Shown one piece after another: positions 25,536 to 34,401 of a DNA stretch of 64,000 nucleotides. The notes beneath the pieces are model-generated. The model did not search any database. It had not been told where the DNA came from and saw only the letters and a program-made list of their open reading frames with translations. Every line of letters begins with the position of its first letter. Positions within the stretch are counted from its first letter, which is position 1. The translations under genes were made by a program, and so were the position numbers. Origin of the DNA: Pleomorphochaeta sp963678575 (GTDB lineage Bacteria > Spirochaetota > Spirochaetia > Sphaerochaetales > Sphaerochaetaceae); NCBI GenBank assembly GCA_963678575.2, contig CAXXHV010000002.1:930001-994000 (forward strand), given 5' to 3'.

Positions 25536-26375
25536 TTATTTAATTCCAGATCTAACAGCACCTTCAACAATGTATTTTTGAAAAATACTATAAATTATTA
25601 TTACGGGGATACTAGCAATTGTTAAGGCAGCCATTGTATGATTTGTAAAAATATGTTCTCTATCACTAAAAATTGCATTTAATGCAACCTGGATAGGCAT
25701 CATTTTTTGTGAAGAAAGAGCCATTACAGGCCATAAGAAATCATTCCAGGATGCCAAAAATGTTAATACTCCTACTGTTACATATATTGAGGAACTATTT
25801 GGAATAACAACTTGGAAAAAGAATCTAAAGGAAGATATTCCATCTATTTTCCCTGCTTCAATTAATTCTTTTGGGTAGGTAATAAATGTTTGTCTAAAAA
25901 GAAATATATTCATTACATTAGCAACAAATGGTAAAATATAACCTGGAACAGTATTTAGCAATTTTAAATTATTAACGACTAAATACATTGGTAAAATAAT
26001 TGCTTCAATCGGAACAATCATCATTGCTATGATAAAAATTAAAATAATATTTTTGCCAGGATACTTATACATTGCTAATGAATAACCAGCAAAACTATTT
26101 ACTATTAATCCTAAAATTACCATTAAACTTGCATAAAACAATGAATTAATAATATTTCTAAATATATTATAATAATCAAGTAGTTGTTCATATGATATTA
26201 ATGTTAAATTATGTGGAACAAAAGCCATAAAACTACTCATATCTTTATAAATAGTCGATTCTGTTTTAAAAGATGAAACTATCATCCATTCTGTAGGTAT
26301 TAGAAAAAGCAAAGCTAAAAAAGTAATACCAATATAAAATAATATTCTTTTTACATTTGATTTAGTTTGATTCAT
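25536..26375 (-). CDS. ABC sugar transporter permease (MalG type)
   Basis: A 279-aa inner-membrane permease with six predicted helices and the EAA loop EAGKIDGISSFRFFFQVVIP near residue 180. It is the CUT1-family MalG-like subunit. The ATG overlaps the upstream permease by 14 bp, with AAGGTG before it. It partners the MalF-type permease and the binding protein; the ATPase is not encoded here. Confidence 0.92.
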   Translation of the reverse strand: MNQTKSNVKRILFYIGITFLALLFLIPTEWMIVSSFKTESTIYKDMSSFMAFVPHNLTLISYEQLLDYYNIFRNIINSLFYASLMVILGLIVNSFAGYSLAMYKYPGKNIILIFIIAMMIVPIEAIILPMYLVVNNLKLLNTVPGYILPFVANVMNIFLFRQTFITYPKELIEAGKIDGISSFRFFFQVVIPNSSSIYVTVGVLTFLASWNDFLWPVMALSSQKMMPIQVALNAIFSDREHIFTNHTMAALTIASIPVIIIYSIFQKYIVEGAVRSGIK

Positions 26376-27243
26376 CTGGTAACACCTTTTTTATTATTAG
26401 AGATACAATAATTAAAAATATTGTAAACAATACTGTTACAGCGCTTGCATAACCAATATATCTATGTCTAAACCCTTCTTCATAAATAAATTGAAGGATT
26501 GTGATAGTACTGTATTCTGGGCCACCACCAGTCATGACCATAGGTTGAACAATTAATTTAAATGCTTGAATAACAATAGTAATAATTTGATAAATCATTA
26601 TAGCTCTTAAACTAGGTATAGTAATATGGAAAAATTGTTTCACTTTATTAGCACCATCAATGGTAGCAGCTTCATACATGCTTTGATCTATATTTTTTAA
26701 TCCAGCCAAGAAAATAAGCATTTGATAGCCACATCCCGAATATGCAGAAATCGCAACAATTGAATTCATTGCTTGTTTTGTACTTGTTAGGAAAGGTTGT
26801 GGAGCTATATTAAACTTTGACAAAACTTCATTTACAAGACCAGATGTTGGATTTAATAAACTTGACCATAAAATGGAAACAACAACCAAAGATAAGATTG
26901 CTGGTGAAAAATAGGCTACTCTGTAAAATCCATTTGCTTTAAAATGTTTATTGATAATTAAAGCTAATGCTAAAGCTACTGATAATTGAAGTGGAACAAC
27001 TTTAATTACAAATTGACACGTATTAAGAAAACTTTTAAACAATTGCTCATCAGATAAAATTCTTTGATAGTTTTTCAAGCCAATGAATTCCTGCTGTCCA
27101 GGTTTTAATAAAAAATAATTAGTAAAACTATATGACACTGCTGAAGTCATTGGTAAAATTATAAATAGAAAGAGTAATATCATTGCCGGTAATATAAATA
27201 GATATCCAACGATTATTTCATTTCTATTGATTTTGGTTACCAT
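26362..27243 (-). CDS. ABC sugar transporter permease (MalF type)
   Basis: A 293-aa CUT1 permease of the MalF/UgpA type: hydrophobic N-terminal helix (VGYLFILPAMILLFLFIILP) and EAA loop EAATIDGANKVKQFFHITIP near residue 205. The start at 27243 has GGAG upstream; the frame extends 10 codons further without support. It lies between the binding protein and MalG-type genes. Confidence 0.92.
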   Translation of the reverse strand: MVTKINRNEIIVGYLFILPAMILLFLFIILPMTSAVSYSFTNYFLLKPGQQEFIGLKNYQRILSDEQLFKSFLNTCQFVIKVVPLQLSVALALALIINKHFKANGFYRVAYFSPAILSLVVVSILWSSLLNPTSGLVNEVLSKFNIAPQPFLTSTKQAMNSIVAISAYSGCGYQMLIFLAGLKNIDQSMYEAATIDGANKVKQFFHITIPSLRAIMIYQIITIVIQAFKLIVQPMVMTGGGPEYSTITILQFIYEEGFRHRYIGYASAVTVLFTIFLIIVSLIIKKVLPDESN

Positions 27244-27307
27244 AATAATCTCCTTATTTATTAGTCGAATCAAAAATTAAATTCTTGATTCGACTTTTTA
27301 AATATAT

Positions 27308-28699
27308 TTAGAAACGATCGTATTCTTTTTGTATTTTTTTCATTGCTTTATCGACAATATCTTTAATCTGATTAGGATCATCAGTTTTTGCTTGACCAAT
27401 AGCTAAAATAACATCTTTTGACCATAATTCAGAAAGAACAGGATATCCTTTTGTTACAGGTCTTGAATGGTTTGTATTTGCAATTTCATAGGCTAATACA
27501 CCCCAAGCTTCATTAGCTCTTGGATCTGATGAATTTAAATCAATTACAGATACTGTATTTTTGCGAGAAGGAACACTTCCATTCATTTCATAGTATAATT
27601 TTGAAGATTCATCGTTTGTTAATGTTTGAAGAACCTCTCCAACAGCTTTTCCATAATCTGTACTTAAATCTACAGAACTACTACAAACAAATGCCCAAGA
27701 ACCTGATGGAGTATATAAGCCATCATAATTAATATCAACTTTTGGATATCTTACTGTCATATAATCTAAATCAGGATAGTTTGATGAAATTTCTGAAATA
27801 AACCAGAAACCAAGAATACACATTCCGGCTTTTTGAGTATAAAAAGCTTTTAAAGGTTCTGTTGGTAATACTAAACCATCTTTAAAGAATTTACCAGCAA
27901 TAGTTAATGCTTCAATATTTTTATCACTATTAAAATATCCATCAAGAGTTAATCCATCAGGACCAATTAAAGAACCACCATTACCCCATAATAAAGGAGT
28001 TAAGAAGTATGTACCTGTTTCATATGAGCCTTTTGTTATATCACTAGTTAACCAGTCACAAGCAACTTCCATATTCTTTACTTCAGGTTTGTTCATTGTT
28101 GCGGGATTTGTTTTTAGATCATTAATTGCACTAGCAACTTTAAACATATCATCCCAAGTCCAATCTTCATTTGGAGAAGGAATTAATGCTTTAATATCTT
28201 CTGATAAATATTTAATAATATTTTTATTTAAACCAATTCCAACAGCACTATCTGTATATCCTAAAGCATAAAATTCATTATTAAAAGTACCTTGTTGAAT
28301 AATACTAGCTGTAAAACCATTTATAAATGATTGAGGAACTACACTTTCAACAGGTTGAATAACTCCAGAATCAGCATAAGATGCTACATCAGGTCCATCT
28401 AAGGTAAAAATTTCTGGCATATTTCCTGATGTTAAAGCTGCATTTAATTTATCAATATACCCAGAACCTGCTCCAGCTCTTGTTATATTTTGTAGCTCGA
28501 TTTGATAACCATCTGGATGTTGCATATTATATTCATCAACTACTTTTTGAAACATTTGCCCTTCACGAGAATCAGCAGATGCTTGGCTCCAAATATGTAT
28601 TATCTGGTTCTCAGATTCTTTTTCACTATTACCATTTGCAAACAGAGATATACTTGCTAAAAATAGTATAGCCATAACAATAATTAAAGATTTTTTCAT
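27308..28699 (-). CDS. ABC sugar transporter substrate-binding protein
   Basis: A 463-aa extracellular solute-binding protein (family 1). The signal peptide MKKSLIIVMAILFLASISLFA is followed by NGNSEKES, a pattern common in spirochaete exports; there is no lipobox cysteine. AAGGAGG before ATG 28699 fixes the start. It leads the operon binding protein - permease - permease - fructokinase and faces a DeoR regulator and GH32 hydrolase, so sucrose or fructo-oligosaccharide is the likely ligand (inferred). Confidence 0.9.
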   Translation of the reverse strand: MKKSLIIVMAILFLASISLFANGNSEKESENQIIHIWSQASADSREGQMFQKVVDEYNMQHPDGYQIELQNITRAGAGSGYIDKLNAALTSGNMPEIFTLDGPDVASYADSGVIQPVESVVPQSFINGFTASIIQQGTFNNEFYALGYTDSAVGIGLNKNIIKYLSEDIKALIPSPNEDWTWDDMFKVASAINDLKTNPATMNKPEVKNMEVACDWLTSDITKGSYETGTYFLTPLLWGNGGSLIGPDGLTLDGYFNSDKNIEALTIAGKFFKDGLVLPTEPLKAFYTQKAGMCILGFWFISEISSNYPDLDYMTVRYPKVDINYDGLYTPSGSWAFVCSSSVDLSTDYGKAVGEVLQTLTNDESSKLYYEMNGSVPSRKNTVSVIDLNSSDPRANEAWGVLAYEIANTNHSRPVTKGYPVLSELWSKDVILAIGQAKTDDPNQIKDIVDKAMKKIQKEYDRF

Positions 28700-28790
28700 A
28701 AAATCCTCCTTGTGAATTATCTTCGTTGTTTCAAACATTAACATCAAAAATTCAATATAGCAAGTAAAATTTTCAAAAAATCATTCTAAT

Positions 28791-28872
28791 TAATCATAAT
28801 AATCAAAAAATATTCATATTTATAATTATTTATGATTATTTTCTTGACTTTTCAAAATTACTATCTTATTGT
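28791..28872 (+). promoter_or_regulatory. divergent regulatory region of the fructoside locus; leaderless promoter of the DeoR gene
   Basis: TAATCATAA (28791-28799) and TTATGATTA (28830-28838) are a 9-bp inverted repeat, a candidate operator shared by the two directions. TTGACT (28844-28849), 17 nt and TATTGT (28867-28872) form a promoter whose -10 ends 7 nt before the regulator ATG at 28880, with no Shine-Dalgarno. Confidence 0.55.
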
Positions 28873-28879
28873 TGTTTTT

Positions 28880-29653
28880 ATGGAAAATAAGGAATTAAGT
28901 AATAGACAATTAAAAATTTATGAAGCGATAAAAGACAACCCAAATATTAATGTTAAGGATATCAGTACTCTTACTGATGTTGCTCCAGCAACTGTTAGAA
29001 GAGATTTAACTAAATTATCAGAGTTGAATTATATTCAAAAAAGTTATGGGAAGTTATCCGTTATTGACCCAATAAAAAAAAGAATTAATGATAATAGTTC
29101 TACTTTAAATAATGAGCAATTAGATTTAATAAAAACTACAGTAAAACAAATTCATTCTGGCAATGTAGTTTTATTAAATTATAGTGAATTAAATTGTATA
29201 ATAGCTGATGAATTATTACTTTCAGATAAAAATATAACAATAGTAACGAATTCTTTACGTATTTTTGATAGAACAAAAGATTCTACACACATTAATAATA
29301 TCTTATTAGCGGGATTATACAACAAAAAAACTAAAGCATTTTCAGGTACTACCACATACTCAATTTTATCTACATTAAGAGCCGATTGCTTTGTTATGCA
29401 CCCTTCTGGAATAGATTTTCAATTGGGATTTTTAGCAGATCCAACTGAAGATTTACCTCTATTACAAAATATGTTAAATGTTGCAAGAAAAGTGATTCTA
29501 TATATAGATGATTCCTGTATTGAAAAAAAATCAGGTTTGTTAGTTTCAAATTTTAATTTAGTAAATACAATCGTAATAAATAAAAAAAATTATGAAAAAT
29601 ATAAAGATGAATTATCTATTTTTGATTTTAAAATAGTTATCTCAGAAGAATAA
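28880..29653 (+). CDS. DeoR-family transcriptional regulator
   Basis: The N-terminus is a DeoR helix-turn-helix (NRQLKIYEAIKDN, VAPATVRRDLTKLSELNYI) and the rest a DeoR sensor domain related to sugar-phosphate isomerases (GNVVLLNYSELNCIIADELL, ITIVTNSLRI, LYIDDSCIEKKSGL). The frame opens 16 codons earlier, but the HTH start and promoter position put the start at 28880 (257 aa). It likely controls the adjoining importer-fructokinase operon and the GH32 gene with a fructose-phosphate ligand, which is an inference from context. Confidence 0.88.
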   Translation: MENKELSNRQLKIYEAIKDNPNINVKDISTLTDVAPATVRRDLTKLSELNYIQKSYGKLSVIDPIKKRINDNSSTLNNEQLDLIKTTVKQIHSGNVVLLNYSELNCIIADELLLSDKNITIVTNSLRIFDRTKDSTHINNILLAGLYNKKTKAFSGTTTYSILSTLRADCFVMHPSGIDFQLGFLADPTEDLPLLQNMLNVARKVILYIDDSCIEKKSGLLVSNFNLVNTIVINKKNYEKYKDELSIFDFKIVISEE

Positions 29654-29694
29654 TATAATACAAAAATTAATAATATAAAATTAGGAGTTTTTAA

Positions 29695-31023
29695 ATGAAA
29701 ACTACATATCCTCAATATCATTTTAGACCAAATAAAAATTGGATTAATGATCCTAATGGAACAATTTTCCATAAAGGTTATTATCATATATTTTACCAAT
29801 ATAACCCAACTTCAGACTCTTGGGGAAATTTACACTGGGGACACACAAGAACTAAAGACTTTATAAATTATGAAGTACTCTCAAATAATTTATATCCTCA
29901 AAAAGAAATTGGAGAAACAGATTGTTTTTCAGGGTGTATTGCAATAAATAAAGATAATATTCCTGTTGCAATATATACTAGTGTATCTTTCGAAAAGGAA
30001 GACACTCCAAATATACAAAAAGCAGTATTTTTAAATGAAGATTTAACAAAATTTGATACAAAAAGAATTGAATCTCTTAGAATTGATCAATTAGATTTAC
30101 CGATCATAAGAAATGATTGGAGAGATCCTTATGTTTTTAAGGCTGAAGATCGCTATTTTTTAGTTTTAGGTGCTGCTATAGGGAAAAAACAAACACCTGT
30201 TGTTCTTTTATTTGAAAACACAGATGGCAGTTTAACTAATTGGAAATATTTAAAAGAATTAATAAGTTTTAAACCTATAATCGAATTGTTTGAATGTCCT
30301 AATTTTTTCAAATTACAAGATAAATGGGTGTTATTAGGCTCTCCATATCAAGAAGTTGAATATTATTCGGGAACCTTTGATGTTGAAAAATTAGATTTTA
30401 TTGTAGAAAAATCAGGAGTAATTGATCACTGTGCACAATATTATGCAACAAATACTATACAAGATAATCAAATGAGAACTATTGTTTTTGCATTTGAAAG
30501 AGGTTTTAGTAAAGATCAAGGGTGGAATAATGTAATTTCAATTCCAAGAGAAATATCTATTAATGATAAAAATGAAATTATTCAAAAACCTATAAATGAA
30601 ATATATAGTTTAAGAAAAAAAATATTGATAAATGATTTTACATTTGATTTAACAAATGTAGAACAATTTACTAATGAAAAGTTTGTACAAAGCGAGATAA
30701 ATTTTAATTTAAAATTAAAGGATAATTTAAAAACAAATTTAGTTTTCCGTTCTGAAAAAATGGGTATTTGTCAAATCTTATTTTCCCAAACAGGTGTCAA
30801 ATTTGATAATATTTTCATTCCTTTTGAAAAAACTGATTCAATCGAAGTTAAGCTACTTATTGATCATAGTATATTAGAATTATATTTACTCGATGGAAAA
30901 CACTGTGCTACTAGAATTATTGAATCAATTAAAGATTTAAATTGTATAGAGTTTAGAGGAAATGGGGAAATAAAAAATTTAATTGCTTATGAGATGGGAA
31001 ATTTAAATATTATTGAAAGATAA
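29695..31023 (+). CDS. GH32 beta-fructofuranosidase / sucrose-6-phosphate hydrolase
   Basis: A 442-aa glycoside hydrolase family 32 enzyme with all three catalytic blocks: WINDPNG near residue 14 (nucleophile Asp), DWRDPYV near 141 (transition-state Asp) and FECPNFF near 201 (acid/base Glu), followed by a C-terminal beta-sandwich. No signal peptide, so it acts on imported sugar in the cytoplasm. With an ABC importer rather than a PTS, free sucrose or fructo-oligosaccharides are more likely substrates than sucrose-6-phosphate. AGGAG precedes the ATG. Confidence 0.92.
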   Translation: MKTTYPQYHFRPNKNWINDPNGTIFHKGYYHIFYQYNPTSDSWGNLHWGHTRTKDFINYEVLSNNLYPQKEIGETDCFSGCIAINKDNIPVAIYTSVSFEKEDTPNIQKAVFLNEDLTKFDTKRIESLRIDQLDLPIIRNDWRDPYVFKAEDRYFLVLGAAIGKKQTPVVLLFENTDGSLTNWKYLKELISFKPIIELFECPNFFKLQDKWVLLGSPYQEVEYYSGTFDVEKLDFIVEKSGVIDHCAQYYATNTIQDNQMRTIVFAFERGFSKDQGWNNVISIPREISINDKNEIIQKPINEIYSLRKKILINDFTFDLTNVEQFTNEKFVQSEINFNLKLKDNLKTNLVFRSEKMGICQILFSQTGVKFDNIFIPFEKTDSIEVKLLIDHSILELYLLDGKHCATRIIESIKDLNCIEFRGNGEIKNLIAYEMGNLNIIER

Positions 31024-31124
31024 TAAAGCAATCTAATTTTTGCTGTAAATTAAGTTATAATTTTTTTTCAAACATTTTATTATTGCTTTTAAAATGATAA
31101 ATTTAATTTTTTTTAAATTATATA

Positions 31125-31153
31125 TTGACCTTTATGATAACAAATGGTAATCT
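31125..31153 (+). promoter_or_regulatory. promoter of the first tRNA-Pro gene
   Basis: TTGACC (31125-31130), 17 nt and TAATCT (31148-31153), ending 11 nt before the tRNA. Confidence 0.65.
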
Positions 31154-31164
31154 CTCATTCGTTA

Positions 31165-31237
31165 CGGGATGTCGCCTAGTGGCTATGGCGCTTGCTTTGG
31201 GAGCAAGATATCGAAGGTTCGAGTCCTTTCATCCCGA
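31165..31237 (+). tRNA. tRNA-Pro (anticodon UGG)
   Basis: A 73-nt cloverleaf. The acceptor CGGGATG pairs with CATCCCG; the anticodon arm CTTGC-TTTGGGA-GCAAG gives anticodon TGG; the T-arm has GGTTCGAGTCC. Discriminator A; CCA is not encoded. Confidence 0.93.
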
Positions 31238-31238
31238 T

Positions 31239-31268
31239 AAGCACTCTAAAAGTGGGTGCTATTTTTAT
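31239..31268 (+). terminator. terminator between the two tRNA-Pro genes
   Basis: AGCACTC and GGGTGCT pair (one G-T wobble), then ATTTTTAT. Confidence 0.6.
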
Positions 31269-31302
31269 GAACAAGTAATTGTTTAATTTATATTATTCGT
31301 AA

Positions 31303-31375
31303 CGGGATGTCGCCTAGTGGCTATGGCGCTTGCTTTGGGAGCAAGATATCGAAGGTTCGAGTCCTTTCATCCCGA
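31303..31375 (+). tRNA. tRNA-Pro (anticodon UGG), identical second copy
   Basis: Identical over all 73 nt to the copy at 31165, with almost the same flank (TTCGT-A/T-ACGGG). The two copies are 65 bp apart, indicating recent tandem duplication or active homogenisation. Confidence 0.93.
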
Positions 31376-31380
31376 TATTA

Positions 31381-31408
31381 AAAAAGCTACTATATAGTAG
31401 CTTTTTTT
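31381..31408. terminator. bidirectional terminator between tRNA-Pro and the GNAT gene
   Basis: AAAAAGCTACTA and TAGTAGCTTTTT form a near-perfect palindrome with A/T tails on both sides. It overlaps the last codons of the convergent GNAT gene. Confidence 0.85.
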
Positions 31409-31908
31409 ATTCTATAATAATCATAATCAGCAGTTTTATTATTTACTGTCTCATCTTTAGCAAAATGAGTCCATTTCATCCCACATTTTTTCATAACTTT
31501 TCCTGAAGCAATATTTCCTTTTTCATGCATAGCATATATTTCTTTTATATCTAATTCATTGAATAAATATTTTATAAAAGTTGATAATGTTTCGCTCATA
31601 TACCCTTTGTTCCAATATTTGCGATTTAATACATATCCAAAGGTTGCAACATCTTCATCAACAATTCTAAAATCAAAACAACCAATAACCTTTTCAATAT
31701 CTTTTAGAACGATTGCATATACACTATCTCCTGATAAAAACGAATTAATACTCTCAATTGTTTGATCAATATTTTTATGCGTAGACCAAGTAAGATATTT
31801 AACAGTTTCTTCATCAATTGAATATTCATAAACATCTTGAGCATCATTTATATTAAAATGTCTAAAAAATAATCTATCTGATTCTAAAACGTCTTTATAT
31901 TTACTCAC
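31390..31908 (-). CDS. GNAT-family N-acetyltransferase (RimJ/RimL-like)
   Basis: A 172-aa acetyltransferase. It begins LESDRLFFRHFNINDAQDVY, typical of the RimJ/RimL branch; the acetyl-CoA site is FGYVLNRKYWNKGYMSETLS, with NIASGKVMKKCGM at the end. I choose GTG at 31908 because AGAGGTG lies 6 nt upstream; another GTG three codons earlier overlaps that site. Substrate unknown (ribosomal protein or small molecule). It sits between duplicated tRNA genes. Confidence 0.85.
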   Translation of the reverse strand: MSKYKDVLESDRLFFRHFNINDAQDVYEYSIDEETVKYLTWSTHKNIDQTIESINSFLSGDSVYAIVLKDIEKVIGCFDFRIVDEDVATFGYVLNRKYWNKGYMSETLSTFIKYLFNELDIKEIYAMHEKGNIASGKVMKKCGMKWTHFAKDETVNNKTADYDYYRIKKATI

Positions 31909-32036
31909 AATTTTCACCTCTACAATTAATATTTAAGAAATATTATAATATATATGAGTTTATAACAACTATTAATATTGACTACTTCACTCAATAAAAA
32001 TATATTTATTGAGAATAAATTTGGAGATATAAAAAA

Positions 32037-32582
32037 ATGAAAGTAAAAATTATTAGAAGTATTACGACCTTTATAATTACTACAGGTATTATGGCTGCAA
32101 CTACATTAAATTTTGCAACCTCAAATGATAATACTTCTAAAATTAATAATCAAAAAGATTATAATATAAATAGTATTAATGAAACAAAGTATTTAGGTTC
32201 ATATTCAGTTACTAATAAATCAGTAAGTAAATTTGTAAATCAATATTTATTTAATAGAAATATCACAAATAAAAATATTAATTATGTTGATGAATACAAT
32301 TTATTAGTAAATTCATTAAGTAAAAATCAAATCCTTAGAGAGGATCTACTTGGAGAATTAACTTATACAATTCAAAAAGATAAATTAATAATTAAAGACA
32401 CTAGTGGTGGTGAAAGTTTTGTTATGAACTATGAAATTAAAAATAATATTCTTTATGCAAAAGTATATAATTTTAGTGAAGAAATGGCTTTAGGTCATTT
32501 TGTTGATAACGGCAAATATCTAATTATTAACAATCCAAGTAACAAAAAAACATCAATATATTTAGAACATAATTTAGTATAG
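32037..32582 (+). CDS. hypothetical exported protein
   Basis: A 181-aa protein with an N-terminal signal-like segment (MKVKIIRSITTFIITTGIMA, then ATT), no lipobox cysteine, a polar Asn-rich linker, and a C-terminal half of alternating strands (KLIIKDTSGGESFVMNYEI, LYAKVYNFSEEM, YLIINNPSNKK) that could be a small beta-sandwich or lipocalin-like fold. GGAG lies 10 nt before the ATG. I do not recognise a family. Confidence 0.55.
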   Translation: MKVKIIRSITTFIITTGIMAATTLNFATSNDNTSKINNQKDYNINSINETKYLGSYSVTNKSVSKFVNQYLFNRNITNKNINYVDEYNLLVNSLSKNQILREDLLGELTYTIQKDKLIIKDTSGGESFVMNYEIKNNILYAKVYNFSEEMALGHFVDNGKYLIINNPSNKKTSIYLEHNLV

Positions 32583-32679
32583 AACTGCAAAAATGTTATT
32601 TAATTATTTCAAGATTCAATAAAATTTGAATAGAAACCTTGTTTTTGACTATTTTTTTTAACTTTTTTTAAAATTCTAC

Positions 32680-32708
32680 TTGAAAAGAATTAAATAATAT
32701 CGTATAAA
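32680..32708 (+). promoter_or_regulatory. promoter of the first tRNA-Arg gene
   Basis: TTGAAA (32680-32685), 17 nt and TATAAA (32703-32708). The -35 and its flank (CTACTTGAAAAGAA) recur before the second copy. Confidence 0.6.
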
Positions 32709-32740
32709 CACAATCGCGAGTTACGTTTTAACTTGCTAAT

Positions 32741-32814
32741 GCGCCAGTAGCTCAGCTGGATAGAGCAACTGCCTTCTAAGCAGTAGGTCATAGGTTCGAC
32801 TCCTATCTGGCGTA
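32741..32814 (+). tRNA. tRNA-Arg (anticodon UCU)
   Basis: A 74-nt cloverleaf: acceptor GCGCCAG with CTGGCGT (terminal G-U pair), D-arm AGCTCAGCTGGATAGAGC, anticodon loop CTTCTAA giving TCT, T-arm AGGTTCGACTCCT; discriminator A, CCA not encoded. Confidence 0.93.
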
Positions 32815-32847
32815 AAAAAAGACTCTATATTATTAGAGTCTTTTTTA
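32815..32847 (+). terminator. terminator after tRNA-Arg
   Basis: AAAAAAGACTCTA pairs with TAGAGTCTTTTTT; strong in both directions. Confidence 0.85.
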
Positions 32848-32860
32848 TATATTATTAATC

Positions 32861-33625
32861 CTATTTTAATTTACGAAGACTTGAAAAATACCCTTTAAAT
32901 TTAAATCCAATTTTTTCATACATCTTTGCTGCATTAGGATTATCATAAAATAAACAAACGGTTTTTCCTTCTTTAATTAATCTATTACAAAGAGCATATA
33001 CACATTTTTTAGCATATCCCTGTTGTCTATAGCCTTCTAATGTAAAAACAGCAACAACCATTGCCAACTCTTTAGATTCCGCACTAGAGCTTGCTGAACT
33101 AATAATTTCATCACCTTCAAGTATTGCATATATGTGTTTACTTTTATTTTCAAGTTCCAATATTAATGATTCAGGATTAGTGACATTCATATCAAATATT
33201 TTATTTGTTTTCTCTATCAATTGAGGAACATGCTCTTTATTTAATTCAATTACATTTGATGTATCTAATTCTAGATCTAATTTATCAAGAGAAGCAAAAA
33301 AATATGGCTCCAATGCAAAATCATCTAATGAAATCAACTCCATTAAATCGTTTTCTCCAGATATATTTCTTATCGAATGTTTATTTATAAGTTCTTTTAT
33401 AAAAGATAAATCAAAAAATAATTCATATGAAACTACGCATAAATTATTAAAAAATCTAAGATATATAGTTCTTATTCTATTATCATAATCTACAAATATT
33501 TCTAAATTTGGATTATTAAATCCATGATTTTCAATATCCCCTATCAAAAATAAATTTAGTTCTTTTCGTTTGTATAAATAATTATTTAATAATTCCAAAT
33601 CATTTTCAGTACACTTTCTAATCAT
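32861..33625 (-). CDS. GNAT-family N-acetyltransferase
   Basis: A 254-aa protein with a C-terminal GNAT domain (about 130-250): AMVVAVFTLEGYRQQGYAKKC is the acetyl-CoA loop and LFYDNPNAAKMYEKIGFK the closing motif. The N-terminal half (MIRKCTENDLELLNNYLYKR, NLFLIGDIENHG) resembles the two-domain GNATs of Firmicutes and spirochaetes. AGAGGTGA precedes the ATG. It is flanked by two identical tRNA-Arg genes. Substrate unknown. Confidence 0.85.
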   Translation of the reverse strand: MIRKCTENDLELLNNYLYKRKELNLFLIGDIENHGFNNPNLEIFVDYDNRIRTIYLRFFNNLCVVSYELFFDLSFIKELINKHSIRNISGENDLMELISLDDFALEPYFFASLDKLDLELDTSNVIELNKEHVPQLIEKTNKIFDMNVTNPESLILELENKSKHIYAILEGDEIISSASSSAESKELAMVVAVFTLEGYRQQGYAKKCVYALCNRLIKEGKTVCLFYDNPNAAKMYEKIGFKFKGYFSSLRKLK

Positions 33626-33705
33626 TTAAATCACCTCTGTTAAATATATAATCTAAAATAAATAATAATAAAATACAAGTTGAATAAAAAAAAATTAAAA
33701 ACTAC

Positions 33706-33734
33706 TTGAAAAGAAAGTAATAATGAAGTATCTA
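33706..33734 (+). promoter_or_regulatory. promoter of the second tRNA-Arg gene
   Basis: TTGAAA (33706-33711), 17 nt and TATCTA (33729-33734); its -35 flank matches that of the first copy. Confidence 0.55.
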
Positions 33735-33761
33735 TTTATAAGTTGTTTGATATAATAATAT

Positions 33762-33835
33762 GCGCCAGTAGCTCAGCTGGATAGAGCAACTGCCTTCTAA
33801 GCAGTAGGTCATAGGTTCGACTCCTATCTGGCGTA
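33762..33835 (+). tRNA. tRNA-Arg (anticodon UCU), identical second copy
   Basis: All 74 nt match the copy at 32741. The two copies lie 947 bp apart in the same orientation and bracket a single GNAT gene, so they form long direct repeats. Confidence 0.93.
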
Positions 33836-33872
33836 ATATATTTAAGAATAATACTAAAGATGAATTATTATA

Positions 33873-33910
33873 AAAAAAATCGCTATCCAAAATAAATAGC
33901 GATTTTTTTA
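33873..33910. terminator. bidirectional terminator
   Basis: AAAAATCGCTAT and ATAGCGATTTTT pair over a 9-nt loop, with A and T tails, between tRNA-Arg and the convergent membrane protein gene. Confidence 0.85.
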
Positions 33911-33922
33911 TTAAAAATATTA

Positions 33923-34297
33923 TTATGCCTTAGGCTCTTCTTCAGTTGATTCAATTACAGGAGTTTCCTCTTTTTTCTCTAATTTTCTTTCAACTTTAAC
34001 ATCATCAATTTTAATTTCTGAAACTTCTTTCTTTGAAGAAACTAATAAATAACTTGATAATATCAATAATAAAATTGAACTAATTAATAAACTTGAACCT
34101 AAGATCAAAAACATAATTGAAATTGATGAAATTGCCAAACTTAAATTATTTATGCTCAATCTCATAGTAAAACCTTCAGCATAATGTTGAATTGATACCG
34201 GTGTAAGAGCTTGTCTAAAACTTGCAATAATTAATGAAACACTTAGTACAAATAAAATACAACTAAACACCAAACTTACAATTGAACCTTTTTTCAT
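33923..34297 (-). CDS. hypothetical small membrane protein
   Basis: A 124-aa protein with two hydrophobic helices (residues 5-26 and about 57-88, the second long and Ser/Leu/Ile-rich) and a highly charged C-terminal tail rich in Lys and Glu (KVERKLEKKEETPVIESTEEE). The tail is probably cytoplasmic. AAGGTG precedes the ATG. No family recognised; it is a single-gene unit. Confidence 0.6.
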   Translation of the reverse strand: MKKGSIVSLVFSCILFVLSVSLIIASFRQALTPVSIQHYAEGFTMRLSINNLSLAISSISIMFLILGSSLLISSILLLILSSYLLVSSKKEVSEIKIDDVKVERKLEKKEETPVIESTEEEPKA

Positions 34298-34401
34298 AAT
34301 ATTTCACCTTCTTAAAAATTAATCTTATTTATATTGTACATAATATATAAAGAAATACTATAAAAATTTAATGTAGAATTATGTAGATTATTTGAAGATT
34401 A

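Noticed and set aside
31165..33835. Genomic island or prophage at the tRNA cluster
   Set aside because: No integrase, phage or transfer genes and no change in base composition; tandem duplication is enough to explain the repeats.
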